Assembly (NCBI RefSeq): GCF_006151785.1
Contig: NZ_VDDD01000026.1
Location: forward strand, 1 to 33,231
Direction: 5' to 3'
DNA: 33,231 nucleotides
Origin: Paracoccus marcusii
Lineage (GTDB): Bacteria > Pseudomonadota > Alphaproteobacteria > Rhodobacterales > Rhodobacteraceae
Made by a program: the position numbers and the translations under genes. Positions within the stretch are counted from its first letter, which is position 1. Every line of letters starts with the position of its first letter. Below, one piece after another: positions 1 to 8,047 of this stretch. The notes under the pieces were generated by a model. That model was not told where the DNA came from, did no database searches, and worked only from the letters and a program-made list of their open reading frames with translations.

Positions 1-39
1 GCCCCGGTGGCCGATCGCCGCGTGCCGGTCGCCGCCTGA
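1..39 (+). CDS. C-terminus of an unidentified upstream gene (partial)
   Basis: An open frame from base 1 ends at a TGA at 37-39 and would encode a 12-residue tail, APVADRRVPVAA. It is followed by a hairpin with a short T run at 70-98, which fits a gene end. The tail does not look like the end of ribosomal protein S15, the common neighbour of pnp. Twelve residues are too few to identify a family or to be sure that this is the coding frame. Confidence 0.3.
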   Translation, partial: APVADRRVPVAA

Positions 40-69
40 CGCGACCGCCCGGTCGGCGGGCCGGAAACG

Positions 70-98
70 GGCGGCCGCACCGTGGTCCGGCCGCCTTT
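70..98 (+). terminator. Probable intrinsic terminator of the gene upstream of pnp
   Basis: GGCGGCCG at 70-77 is perfectly complementary to CGGCCGCC at 88-95 across a 10-base loop, and TTT follows at 96-98. The T run is short, so termination may be weak or Rho-assisted. Its place 31 bases after a stop codon supports the call. Confidence 0.5.
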
Positions 99-269
99 GG
101 CGCATCCGTCGCCGCCCTTCCCAAATCCGGCGTTTTCCTGTATGGCCCCTGTCATCTGTGACGTGAGGTCCTGCCCCGGGGCACATGCAAAGGATAGGGG
201 CGGCGGCAATGGGGCCGCGATACATGACATGGGTGGCCGGAGGGCCGGAGCACCCTTTGAGGAAATCAG
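99..269 (+). promoter_or_regulatory. pnp 5' leader and promoter region
   Basis: This 171-base stretch has no convincing gene. It holds a perfect 12-base palindrome, TGCCCCGGGGCA, at 172-183. GGGTG at 231-235 and CACCC at 251-255 could pair across the intervening GGCCGG-rich sequence just before the ribosome binding site. In enterobacteria the pnp leader forms a stem processed by RNase III for autoregulation; whether these pairings do the same here is inference. I cannot place a promoter with confidence. Confidence 0.35.
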
Positions 270-2414
270 ATGTTTGATGAAGTGAAGAAATCGATCCAGT
301 GGGGCCAGGAAACCCTGACGCTGGAAACGGGCAAGGTTGCCCGTCAGGCCGACGGCAGCGTCATCGCCACTTTGGGCGAGACCAGCGTCATGGCCAACGT
401 CACCTTCGCAAAGGCGCCGAAGCCCGGACAGGACTTCTTTCCGCTGACGGTGCATTACCAGGAAAAATACTATGCCGCCGGCAAGGTCCCGGGCGGCTTC
501 TTCAAGCGCGAGGCGCGTCCGTCCGAAAAGGAGACGCTGACCGCGCGCCTGATCGACCGTCCGATCCGCCCGCTGTTCGCCCCCGGCTTCAAGCATGAAG
601 TGCTGGTGATGTGCACCGTGCTGAGCCACGACCTGGTCAACGATCCCGACATCGTCGCGATGATCGCGGCCAGCGCCGCACTGACCATCTCGGGCGTGCC
701 CTTCATGGGCCCGATCGCAGGCGCCCGCGTCGGCTTCTCGAACGGCGAATACGTGCTGAACCCCGAGGTTCAGGACATGGACGGCCTGCGCAACAACCCC
801 GAACAGCGCCTGGACCTGGTCATCGCCGGCACCGCCGACGCCGTGATGATGGTTGAATCCGAGGCCTATGAGCTGACCGAGCAGGAGATGCTGGGCGCGG
901 TCAAGTTCGGCCATGACGCGATCAAGCCGGTGATCGACCTGATCATCGACCTGGCCGAGGATGCCGCCAAGGAGCCGTTCGACTTCCAGTCGCCCGACTA
1001 CAGCGCGCTCTACAACCGCGTGAAGTCGCTGGGCGAGGCGGACATGCGCGCGGCTTACGCGATCCGCGACAAGTCCGAGCGTCAGGACGCCATCGCCGCC
1101 GCCAAGACCAAGGTCAAGGACGCCCTGACCGAGGAAGAGCTGGCCGATGCCAACCTGGGTTCGGCGCTGAAGAAGCTGGAATCGGGCATCCTGCGCGGCG
1201 ACATCATCAGCGGCGGCGCCCGCATCGACGGCCGGGACACCAAGACCGTTCGTCCGATCGTCAGCCAGGTCGGCATCCTGCCGCGCACCCACGGATCGTC
1301 GCTGTTCACGCGGGGCGAGACGCAGGCGCTGGTCGTGACGACCCTGGGCACCGGCGATGACGAACAGATCATCGACGCGCTGCACGGAAACTCGCGCTCG
1401 AACTTCCTGCTGCACTACAACTTCCCGCCCTATTCGGTCGGCGAGGTTGGTCGCGTGGGCAGCCCCGGCCGTCGCGAAATCGGCCACGGCAAGCTGGCAT
1501 GGCGTGCGCTGCAGGCGGTTCTGCCCGCGGCGACGGACTTCCCCTACACCATCCGCGTCGTGTCCGAGATCACAGAATCGAACGGATCGTCGTCGATGGC
1601 GTCGGTCTGCGGCGGTTCGCTGTCGATGATGGATGCGGGCGTGCCGCTCAAGGCGCCGGTCGCGGGCGTGGCGATGGGCCTGATCCTGGAAGAGGACGGC
1701 CGCTTTGCCGTGCTGACCGACATCCTGGGTGACGAAGACCACCTGGGCGACATGGACTTCAAGGTGGCGGGGACCGAGAACGGGATCACGTCGCTGCAGA
1801 TGGACATCAAGGTCGCGGGCATCACGCCCGAGATCATGGAGCAGGCCCTGGCCCAGGCCAAGGACGGTCGTCTGCACATCCTGTCGGAAATGGCCAACGC
1901 CCTGACCGCAGGCCGGACCGAGTTCAGCGCCCATGCGCCGCGCATCGAGACGATGCAGATTCCGACCGACAAGATCCGCGAAGTGATCGGTTCGGGCGGC
2001 AAGGTCATCCGCGAGATCGTCGAGGTTTCGGGTGCCAAGGTCGACATCAACGACGACGGCATCATCAAGATCGCGTCGGCCAACGCCGATTCGATCAAGA
2101 AGGCCTATGACATGATCTATTCGATCGTGGCCGAGCCGGAAGAGGGCAAGGTCTATACCGGCAAGGTCGTCAAGCTGGTCGACTTCGGCGCCTTCGTGAA
2201 CTTCTTCGGCAAGCGGGACGGGCTGGTGCATGTCAGCCAGATCGCCAACCGCCGTCTGGGTCACCCCAATGAGATCCTGAAAGAGGGCCAGGAGGTCCGC
2301 GTCAAGCTGCTGGGCTTTGACGACCGTGGCAAGGTCCGCCTTGGCATGAAGATGGTCGATCAGGAGACCGGGGCCGAGATCGAGGAAAAGCAGGAGCAGT
2401 CGGCCGAAGGCTGA
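270..2414 (+). CDS. pnp: Polyribonucleotide nucleotidyltransferase (PNPase)
   Basis: PNPase is a trimeric phosphorolytic 3'-5' exoribonuclease that degrades RNA to nucleoside diphosphates, can also add 3' tails, and is a core part of many degradosomes. The 714-residue length is normal. It opens with two RNase PH-like domains joined by a helical linker (about 1-550; [12 protein letters not shown] and IDRPIRPLF near residues 77-100 are typical). A KH domain follows from about 562, with its RNA-binding GxxG loop as GSGG at 574-577. An S1 domain spans about 624-695 ([20 protein letters not shown]). An AGGAAA-type ribosome binding site lies just before the ATG at 270. The gene is monocistronic or the last of its operon, since a perfect terminator follows at 2430-2460. 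rpsO is not visible directly upstream. Confidence 0.98.
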   Translation: MFDEVKKSIQWGQETLTLETGKVARQADGSVIATLGETSVMANVTFAKAPKPGQDFFPLTVHYQEKYYAAGKVPGGFFKREARPSEKETLTARLIDRPIRPLFAPGFKHEVLVMCTVLSHDLVNDPDIVAMIAASAALTISGVPFMGPIAGARVGFSNGEYVLNPEVQDMDGLRNNPEQRLDLVIAGTADAVMMVESEAYELTEQEMLGAVKFGHDAIKPVIDLIIDLAEDAAKEPFDFQSPDYSALYNRVKSLGEADMRAAYAIRDKSERQDAIAAAKTKVKDALTEEELADANLGSALKKLESGILRGDIISGGARIDGRDTKTVRPIVSQVGILPRTHGSSLFTRGETQALVVTTLGTGDDEQIIDALHGNSRSNFLLHYNFPPYSVGEVGRVGSPGRREIGHGKLAWRALQAVLPAATDFPYTIRVVSEITESNGSSSMASVCGGSLSMMDAGVPLKAPVAGVAMGLILEEDGRFAVLTDILGDEDHLGDMDFKVAGTENGITSLQMDIKVAGITPEIMEQALAQAKDGRLHILSEMANALTAGRTEFSAHAPRIETMQIPTDKIREVIGSGGKVIREIVEVSGAKVDINDDGIIKIASANADSIKKAYDMIYSIVAEPEEGKVYTGKVVKLVDFGAFVNFFGKRDGLVHVSQIANRRLGHPNEILKEGQEVRVKLLGFDDRGKVRLGMKMVDQETGAEIEEKQEQSAEG

Positions 2415-2429
2415 ATTGTATTAAGGCAG

Positions 2430-2460
2430 GCGGCCGGCCAGAAAAGGCCGGCCGCTTTTT
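2430..2460 (+). terminator. Strong intrinsic terminator after pnp
   Basis: GCGGCCGGCC at 2430-2439 and GGCCGGCCGC at 2446-2455 form a perfect 10-bp stem with loop AGAAAA, followed by TTTTT at 2456-2460. It begins 15 bases after the pnp stop codon and ends only 23 bases before the next start codon, so it also lies in the leader of the glycosyltransferase genes. Confidence 0.93.
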
Positions 2461-2483
2461 GCGCCTCTAAAGGAAATTCCATC

Positions 2484-3278
2484 TTGCAAGATCTAAGCAC
2501 GTTGTGGATTGGTGGAAATTTGGGGGCGATGGAACGCGCCAGTCTGAATTCCATGATGCGGCTCGGACATGACGTAACGCTCTATAGCTATACTCCGATT
2601 AAAAATGCGCCCCATGGTATTCGGTTGCGGGACGCATCTGAGATAATGCCTGCAGATCGCATTTTGCTCTATCGTGATAAGCGAAAACCAAGCCCAGCTC
2701 TGCATGCAAATCTATTTCGCTACGCAATGCTAAATATGACAGACGCTGCTTGGGTCGACCTGGATATCGTTGCCGTCCGACCGGTGCCGCACGCTGACTA
2801 CCTGATGGGGTTCGAAACCTCATCTTCAGTAAACAACGCTGTCCTAAGATTGCCGCATAGCTCTCCTACATTAAAGCAACTGCTAAGTTTCACATCCGAA
2901 AGTCGCGGAGTGCCGCCTCACATTCAAGGCGCGAGGCGTATTAAATATTGGGTGCGAACATTAGGTCGTGGTTATCCTATAGAAAGCTGGGCATGGGGTA
3001 GTACTGGACCGAAGGCTTTGACAATGTTCCTTGCGCAAAATTCCGAGTTGCATAACGCACTTCCAAAAAACGTGTTCTATCCTATCGGAGTTCACGACCA
3101 CGATCAGTTTCTTGAGCCCGGCCGGTGGCAGCTGAACGATTTTCCGAGTGAAACCATTTGTCTTCATTTGTGGGGTAGCAGAATTCGTAAAACTTTGGCG
3201 GAGAGGTATAATGGTCAAGTTCCCCGGGGAAGTTTATATGCTGAAATTCTCGACACGTTTGCCGACTTAGGCCAATGA
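2484..3278 (+). CDS. Glycosyltransferase-like protein with DXD motif; low-GC gene
   Basis: The 264-residue protein resembles DXD-containing sugar transferases (GT32-type or capsule-synthesis type). Its N-terminal WIGGNLGAMERASLNSMM and VDLDIVAVRP, with the DLD metal/nucleotide-sugar motif at 92-94, fit a GT-A fold. There is no signal peptide or membrane segment, so it is probably cytoplasmic. The start is TTG at 2484, with AAAGGA about ten bases upstream; the end overlaps the next gene as ATGA at 3275-3278. Composition is odd: sampled 60-base lines run at about 45-57% GC while the following gene reaches the seventies, and it uses TTA, ATA and AGA codons that its neighbours avoid. This suggests recent acquisition. 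Donor and acceptor sugars are unknown. Confidence 0.72.
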   Translation: MQDLSTLWIGGNLGAMERASLNSMMRLGHDVTLYSYTPIKNAPHGIRLRDASEIMPADRILLYRDKRKPSPALHANLFRYAMLNMTDAAWVDLDIVAVRPVPHADYLMGFETSSSVNNAVLRLPHSSPTLKQLLSFTSESRGVPPHIQGARRIKYWVRTLGRGYPIESWAWGSTGPKALTMFLAQNSELHNALPKNVFYPIGVHDHDQFLEPGRWQLNDFPSETICLHLWGSRIRKTLAERYNGQVPRGSLYAEILDTFADLGQ

Positions 3279-4054
3279 CCGAACCCCTGCTGATCCTGAC
3301 GATGAAATGGGGCACGCTGTACAGCAGTGCCGACGTGAACCGTCTGGCGGCGCAGGTGCGGCGGCATCTGGACCGCCCGCATCGGTTCATCTGCTTCACC
3401 GACGACGCAGCAGGCCTTGATCCGCAGGTCGAGGCGATGCCGTTGCCCGAACTGGGTCTGCCCCAGGGGCATTCCGACACGCGCTGGCGCAAGCTGGCGC
3501 TGTTCCGGCGCGATCTGGGGGGGCTGTCGGGGACGGCGCTGTTTCTGGACATCGACCTGGTGGTGGTGGACGATCTGGGGCCGTTCTTTGATCTGCCGGG
3601 CGATTTCTTCATCATCCGCGACGATGACCTGTTCCGGGCAAAGCCCCTGCGCAAGGTCAACCCGGATCGTGACCGCTTCCTTCACAGCGTCGGCAATTCC
3701 AGCGTGTTCCGGTACCGGATCGGCGAACATGCCTATGTCCTGGACGCCTATCTGGCCGATCCGGCGGCGGCCACCCGGGACTATGAGATCAGCCAGCAGT
3801 TCCAGTCGGCGCAGCTGGCCGCCCACGGGAACCTGCATTACTGGCCCAAGGGCTGGTGCGTCAGCTTCAAGAACGACTGCGTGCCGCGTAACCTGGCCAG
3901 CTATCTGCGCGCCCCCTCCCTGCCCGAGGGGGCGAGGATCGTGCTATTCGCGGGCGCGCCCAAGATGGAGGACGTCTTTGCCGGACGCGGGCACAAATGG
4001 TACCGCCGCATCGGCGATATCGGCTGGCTGCGCCGCGCGTGGGAAAACCCGTGA
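3275..4054 (+). CDS. Putative glycosyltransferase, second gene of the GT cluster
   Basis: The 259-residue protein begins with a beta strand and MKWGTLYSSADVNRL, then has FICFTDD at 39-44 and ALFLDIDLVVVDDL with DID at 92-94. This is the arrangement of GT-A enzymes that bind a nucleotide sugar through a DXD motif, as in GT8-like families. DYEISQQFQSAQL and the C-terminal GHKWYRR are further conserved-looking blocks. It has no signal peptide. Overlaps of four bases on both sides (ATGA at 3275, GTGA at 4051) show translational coupling to both neighbours. Its GC is high and typical of the genome, unlike the gene before it. The likely role is surface glycan synthesis; the substrate cannot be read from the sequence. 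Confidence 0.68.
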   Translation: MTEPLLILTMKWGTLYSSADVNRLAAQVRRHLDRPHRFICFTDDAAGLDPQVEAMPLPELGLPQGHSDTRWRKLALFRRDLGGLSGTALFLDIDLVVVDDLGPFFDLPGDFFIIRDDDLFRAKPLRKVNPDRDRFLHSVGNSSVFRYRIGEHAYVLDAYLADPAAATRDYEISQQFQSAQLAAHGNLHYWPKGWCVSFKNDCVPRNLASYLRAPSLPEGARIVLFAGAPKMEDVFAGRGHKWYRRIGDIGWLRRAWENP

Positions 4055-4869
4055 TCTCCGAGGCCTTCCGCCGGTTCAAGCAGCGCCGCCGCCAGGCCCG
4101 CGCCCTGGCCGAGATCGCCGCGCGCCCCGACCGTCCGGGCCGTCCGCACGGGTTGCCCGGCCCGCTGATCGTGTCGCTGACCAGCCACGCGGCGCGCTTT
4201 GCCACGCTGGCGCCGACGCTGCGCGCGCTGACGCGGCAGACGGTGCAGCCCGACCGCGTGATCCTGTGGTTGGCCGAGGGCGATCAGCACCGCCTGCCGC
4301 CGGAGGTCGCGGCGATGGCGGGGCTGGAGATCCGCATCTGTCCCGACTGGCGATCCTACAAGAAGATCGTGCCGACGCTGATGGCGCATCCCGAGGCCTA
4401 TATCGCGACGGCGGATGACGACCTCTATTATCCCGCCGACTGGCTGGAGCGGCTGGTGGCCGTGGCGGGGTCGGGCGTCGCCTGCCTGCGCGCGCATCGC
4501 GTGGTGATGGCGGGGGCGGGACCCGCGGGATATGAGGGCTGGACCCACAATATCGACGCGCCCGAGGTCGGGCCGCTGGTCTTTCCGACCGGCGTGTCGG
4601 GGGTGATCTATGCGCCCGGCGTCTTCCATGCGGACGTGACGCGGGACGACCTGTTCATGCGGCTGGCGCCGGGGGCGGATGACATCTGGCTGTACTGGAT
4701 GCACCGGCTGGCCGGGTCGCGGCCCGCCAAGACCGGCGGGCGCGCGCGCACTCTGGAATGGCAGGGCAGTCAGGCCGTCAGCCTGCGCGCCGTGAACCGC
4801 CCCGCCGCAGGGCAGGGCGGCAATGACCGTGCCATCGCCGCCCTGCTGGATCATTACGGTTGGCCGTGA
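4051..4869 (+). CDS. GT-A family glycosyltransferase, third gene of the GT cluster
   Basis: LIVSLTSHAARFATLAPTLR at 39-58, QTVQPDRVILWLAEGD at 63-78, SYKKIVPTL and the metal-binding IATADDDLYYPADW (DDD at 122-124) match a family of predicted polysaccharide glycosyltransferases with the pattern SLTS...QT..P..I.LWL...TADDD..YP. The start is taken as GTG at 4051, overlapping the previous stop as GTGA and giving 272 residues; an in-frame ATG at 3997 would overlap the previous gene by 58 bases and is less likely. The basic N-terminus (RRFKQRRRQ) may contact membrane or a lipid-linked acceptor. The gene converges with the peroxiredoxin gene with no base between the stop codons. Confidence 0.78.
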   Translation: MISEAFRRFKQRRRQARALAEIAARPDRPGRPHGLPGPLIVSLTSHAARFATLAPTLRALTRQTVQPDRVILWLAEGDQHRLPPEVAAMAGLEIRICPDWRSYKKIVPTLMAHPEAYIATADDDLYYPADWLERLVAVAGSGVACLRAHRVVMAGAGPAGYEGWTHNIDAPEVGPLVFPTGVSGVIYAPGVFHADVTRDDLFMRLAPGADDIWLYWMHRLAGSRPAKTGGRARTLEWQGSQAVSLRAVNRPAAGQGGNDRAIAALLDHYGWP

Positions 4870-5526
4870 TCAGGCCGGGTCCTTGGCATAGCGCAGATAG
4901 GGCAGCTTGATGTCCAGGGGGCCGTATTTCGCCTCGGCCGAGGCATCGTCCAGGGACAGGGCCACGATCACGTCCTGACCGGGCACCCAGTTGGCGGGCG
5001 TGGCGATCGGCACGCCGTCGGTCTTCTGCACCGCGTCCAGCGCGCGCAGGATCTCGGCAAAATTGCGCCCCACGGACATGGGATAGGTCATGGTCAGGCG
5101 GACCTTCTTGTCCGGCCCGATGATGAAGACGGTGCGCACGGTCGCGGAATGGGCGGGCGTGCGGCCTTCGGTCGGCAGGTAGTATTCGGCCGGCAGCATG
5201 TCATAGGCCTTGGCGACGCCCAGGTCGCTGTCGTCGATGATGGCGAAGTTCGCAGGAACGCCGGCGACCTTGCCGATATCGGCCTTCCATTTCTCATGGT
5301 CGTCCACGCTGTCCACGGACACGCCCAGCACCTTGGTGTTGCGCTTTTCGAATTCGGGAGCCAATTGCGCCACGGCGCCGAATTCTGTGGTGCAGACCGG
5401 GGTGAAGTCGCGCGGATGGCTGAAGACGATGGCATAGCTGTCGCCGATCCAGTCGTGGAAGCGGATCTGCCCTTCGGTCGAATTGGCGGTGAAGTCGGGG
5501 GCCGTGTCATTGATGCGCAGGGACAT
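4870..5526 (-). CDS. 1-Cys peroxiredoxin (Prx6 family)
   Basis: A thiol peroxidase that reduces hydrogen peroxide and alkyl hydroperoxides in the cytoplasm. The 218-residue length and the C-terminal extension (ATPANWVPGQDVIV) are those of the Prx6 class. The active-site motif is SHPRDFTPVCTTEFG with the peroxidatic cysteine at position 45, and that is the only cysteine in the protein, so an external thiol must resolve the sulfenic acid. The ATG at 5526 is preceded by AAAAGGAG; a longer frame to 5601 has no such site. It is divergent from an aldehyde dehydrogenase gene across 142 bases. OxyR-type control is plausible but no clear site is seen. Confidence 0.95.
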   Translation of the reverse strand: MSLRINDTAPDFTANSTEGQIRFHDWIGDSYAIVFSHPRDFTPVCTTEFGAVAQLAPEFEKRNTKVLGVSVDSVDDHEKWKADIGKVAGVPANFAIIDDSDLGVAKAYDMLPAEYYLPTEGRTPAHSATVRTVFIIGPDKKVRLTMTYPMSVGRNFAEILRALDAVQKTDGVPIATPANWVPGQDVIVALSLDDASAEAKYGPLDIKLPYLRYAKDPA

Positions 5527-5567
5527 GGGCGCTCCTTTTCCGGTTGGTTGCGTCGCCCCATAGATAA

Positions 5568-5579
5568 GCGCCGCGGCGC
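5568..5579. promoter_or_regulatory. Palindrome in the peroxiredoxin / aldehyde dehydrogenase divergent promoter region
   Basis: GCGCCGCGGCGC is a perfect 12-base palindrome about 40 bases upstream of the peroxiredoxin start and 90 upstream of the aldehyde dehydrogenase start. It could be a regulator site for either gene, but short all-GC palindromes are common in DNA of this composition. Confidence 0.2.
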
Positions 5580-5668
5580 GGAATGCCAGTGGGGGCGCCA
5601 TGCGGCCGGGGTTGCGGCGCGGCCTGCGGGGTGACAGGCTTTGCCCGAACGCCAGTCAGGAGGACCAG

Positions 5669-7111
5669 ATGCTGGACCAGCGGAAATTCTATATCGACGG
5701 AGCCTGGGTGGACCCCGTGCAGGCACGCGACCTGGAGGTGATCGACCCGTCGACCGAGGATGCGGTCGCGTTCATCTCGATCGGCGATCAGGCGGATACC
5801 GATGCCGCGGTGGCCGCGGCCAAGCGTGCCTTTCCGGCCTGGGCCGCGACGCCGCCCGCCGAACGCTTGGCCGTGGTCGAGCGCATCCTGGCGATCTATG
5901 AGCGGCGCATGCCCGACATCGCCCGCGCGATCAGCCTGGAGATGGGCGCGCCCGAGGACATGTCCTTGGCCGACCAGGCCGAGTCCGGGGCCTGGCACAC
6001 CCGCAATTTCATCACCGCCTTCAGGGAGTTCCAGTTCGTGCGGCCCTTGGGGGCGCATGCGCCGACCAGCATGGTCGCGTGGGAGCCGGTGGGCGTGGTG
6101 GGCCTGATCACGCCCTGGAACTGGCCGATGAACCAGGTGACGCTGAAGGTGATCCCGGCGCTGCTGGCGGGGGATACCTGCGTGCTGAAGCCCTCCGAGA
6201 TCGCGCCTTTGTCGTCGATGGTCTTTGCCGAGGTGCTGGATGAGGCGGGCGTGCCAGCGGGCGTCTTCAACCTGGTGAACGGCGACGGGGCGGGGGTCGG
6301 CAGCCAGCTGTCGGTGCATCCGGATGTCGAGATGATCAGCTTCACCGGTTCTACGCGCGCCGGGATAGCGATCAGCAAGGCCGCGGCCGACAGCCTGAAG
6401 AAGGTCGTTCTGGAGCTGGGTGGCAAGGGCGCCAACATCGTCTTTGCTGATGCCGACGACAAGGCCGTGGTGCGGGGGGCGCGGCACTGCTTCTACAACA
6501 GCGGGCAGTCCTGCAACGCCCCGACGCGGATGCTGGTCGAACGCTCGGTCTATGATCGCGCGGTCGAGGTCGCGGCCAAGGTGGCCGAGGAGACCGCCGT
6601 GGCGACGGCCCATCAGCCGGGCAAGCATATCGGCCCGGTGGTCAGCCGCCAGCAATGGGATAAGATCCAAGGCCTGATCCAGGCCGGCATCGACGAGGGC
6701 GCGCGGCTGGTCGCCGGCGGGCCGGGCCTGCCGGAGGGGGTGAACCGCGGCTATTTCGTGCGGCCGACGGTCTTTGCGGATGTGTCGAACGACATGACAG
6801 TCGCGCAGCAGGAGATCTTTGGCCCGGTTCTGTCAATCATCCCCTTCGACAGCGAGGAGGAGGCCGTGGCCATCGCCAATGAGACGCCCTACGGGCTGAC
6901 GAACTATGTCCAGAGCCAGGACGGCGCACGCCGCAACCGCGTGGCGCGGCAGCTGCGGGCGGGCATGGTCGAGATGAACGGCGAATCGCGCGGGGCCGGA
7001 TCGGCCTTCGGCGGGGTCAAGAAATCCGGCCGGGCGCGCGAAGGCGGCGTGATGGGGCTGGAGGAGTTCATGGACAGCAAGGCCATCAGCGGATGGGACC
7101 GCGACGCCTGA
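5669..7111 (+). CDS. NAD(P)+-dependent aldehyde dehydrogenase
   Basis: A 480-residue member of the aldehyde dehydrogenase superfamily, which oxidises an aldehyde to the acid with NAD(P)+. All key residues are visible: ITPWNWP with the oxyanion Asn at 151, LKPSE with cofactor-binding Lys174, FTGST at 225-229, LELGGKG with the general base Glu249, and NSGQSC with the nucleophile Cys282. The C-terminal part has QQEIFGPVLSIIPF and a conserved GxxxSGRAREGG-like block. The start is ATG at 5669, seven bases after CAGGAGG; the longer in-frame start at 5600 lacks a binding site. The substrate cannot be assigned: the sequence resembles broad-range dehydrogenases rather than a dedicated betaine or succinate semialdehyde enzyme. 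No operon partner is seen downstream. Confidence 0.93.
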   Translation: MLDQRKFYIDGAWVDPVQARDLEVIDPSTEDAVAFISIGDQADTDAAVAAAKRAFPAWAATPPAERLAVVERILAIYERRMPDIARAISLEMGAPEDMSLADQAESGAWHTRNFITAFREFQFVRPLGAHAPTSMVAWEPVGVVGLITPWNWPMNQVTLKVIPALLAGDTCVLKPSEIAPLSSMVFAEVLDEAGVPAGVFNLVNGDGAGVGSQLSVHPDVEMISFTGSTRAGIAISKAAADSLKKVVLELGGKGANIVFADADDKAVVRGARHCFYNSGQSCNAPTRMLVERSVYDRAVEVAAKVAEETAVATAHQPGKHIGPVVSRQQWDKIQGLIQAGIDEGARLVAGGPGLPEGVNRGYFVRPTVFADVSNDMTVAQQEIFGPVLSIIPFDSEEEAVAIANETPYGLTNYVQSQDGARRNRVARQLRAGMVEMNGESRGAGSAFGGVKKSGRAREGGVMGLEEFMDSKAISGWDRDA

Positions 7112-7140
7112 CCGTCGGGCCGTCTGCGTCCCGCGACGTG

Positions 7141-7200
7141 CCGGGGGGACTTCCCGTCCCCCCGGACCCCCCTGCGGGAATACCCCAAGGGCCGGGTCAA
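7141..7200. repeat. Dispersed intergenic repeat, copy 1 (G/C stem plus GGGAATACC tail)
   Basis: CCGGGGGGAC at 7141-7150 pairs perfectly with GTCCCCCCGG at 7156-7165 around a 5-base loop, then comes ACCCCCC and GGGAATACCCC at 7178-7188. The element between livH and livM (13919-13968), read on the minus strand, has the same order: G-rich arm, short loop, C-rich arm, ACCCCC, GGGGTATTT. They therefore look like two copies of one family in opposite orientation. Such elements recur between genes in Rhodobacteraceae genomes as I recall them; copy number here is unknown. Confidence 0.55.
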
Positions 7201-7248
7201 GATGCGACAGCGGTGCAGGATTGCGACGACGTCGACGGTGTAGGGCCT

Positions 7249-7267
7249 GCGGGAGCATAGCTCCCGC
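7249..7267. terminator. First of two adjacent hairpins between convergent genes
   Basis: GCGGGAGC at 7249-7256 pairs with GCTCCCGC at 7260-7267 around the loop ATA. It abuts the larger hairpin that starts at 7268. There is no T run on either strand, so it may act as an mRNA end-protecting structure rather than a terminator on its own. Confidence 0.45.
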
Positions 7268-7304
7268 GCGCAAGCCGGCCCCCTCGATGGGGGCCGGCTT
7301 GCGC
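7268..7304. terminator. Long perfect hairpin, likely bidirectional transcript end
   Basis: GCGCAAGCCGGCCCCC at 7268-7283 is the exact reverse complement of 7289-7304, with the 5-base loop TCGAT. It sits between the stop codons of the aldehyde dehydrogenase gene (plus strand) and the response regulator gene (minus strand), where a shared terminator is expected. No U-tract follows on either strand, so either it works without one or it defines 3' ends by blocking exonucleases. Confidence 0.65.
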
Positions 7305-7345
7305 CGCTACCGCCCGGCAGGGCAAACTGCGATCCGGTGCGGAAC

Positions 7346-8047
7346 TCAGCCGATCTCTGCTAGGAAAATGTAGCCCGCGCCATAGATCGTCTTGATCAGC
7401 CGCGGGTTCTTGGGATCCTCGCCCAGCTTGGTCCGCAGGCGCGAGATGCGCACGTCCATCGCCCGATCAAAGCTGTCGCCGGCCGTGCCGCCCAGGGTTT
7501 CCAGCATCTGTGCGCGGGTGATCAGGCGGCGGGGATTGTCGGTGAACAGGCGCAGCACCTCTGCCTCGGCGTGGCTCAGCGGTGTCTCGATGCCGTCGGG
7601 CGCGGTCAGCAGGTAACGGTCGAAATCCGCCGTCCAGCCCGCAAAGCGCAGCGTCTGGGGGCGCTGGGTCGCGTTTTGGGACGGCCGTCGCAGGCGGGCG
7701 CGGATGCGGGCCACGACCTCGGCCGGCTCGAAGGGCTTGGTGATGTAGTCGTCGGCCCCCAGCTCCAACCCCGTCACCCGGTCCTGGACCTGCGCCCGTC
7801 CCGACACGATGATGATCACCGCCCCCGAATCGGATGCCAGCCGATGGACCAGCGCCAACCCGTCCCGGTCCGGCAGGCCCAAATCGATCAGGCAGGCATC
7901 CGGTGTAATGCGGCGCAGCGCGGCCTCGAACTCGGTGGCGCGGCCGAAGCTTTGCGTGCGAAAGCCTGCCTGTTCCAGCGCGGCGGACAGGATGCGGCGG
8001 ATCTGCGGCTCGTCGTCCAGGATCGCGATCAGGGGGGCGTCGGTCAT
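7346..8047 (-). CDS. OmpR/PhoB-family response regulator
   Basis: A 233-residue two-component transcription factor. The receiver domain (about 5-120) has the acidic pair at 11-12, the phosphoacceptor Asp55 in CLIDLGLPDRDG, and Lys104 in YITKPFEP. The C-terminal winged-helix domain (about 130-230) has LSHAEAEVLRLF, ITRAQMLETLGG, the recognition helix DRAMDVRISRLRTKL and the closing TIYGAGYIF, the classic OmpR signature. The start overlaps the stop of the kinase gene as ATGA at 8044-8047, with AGGAGAT upstream, so the two proteins are translationally coupled and are almost certainly partners. The likely target is the divergent ligase/transporter operon starting at 10102; that link is inference from position. 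Confidence 0.95.
   Translation of the reverse strand: MTDAPLIAILDDEPQIRRILSAALEQAGFRTQSFGRATEFEAALRRITPDACLIDLGLPDRDGLALVHRLASDSGAVIIIVSGRAQVQDRVTGLELGADDYITKPFEPAEVVARIRARLRRPSQNATQRPQTLRFAGWTADFDRYLLTAPDGIETPLSHAEAEVLRLFTDNPRRLITRAQMLETLGGTAGDSFDRAMDVRISRLRTKLGEDPKNPRLIKTIYGAGYIFLAEIG

Noticed and set aside
82-285. 67-codon open frame overlapping the pnp start
   Set aside because: It has no ribosome binding site, crosses the palindromic leader and overlaps pnp in another phase; the protein is composition-driven.
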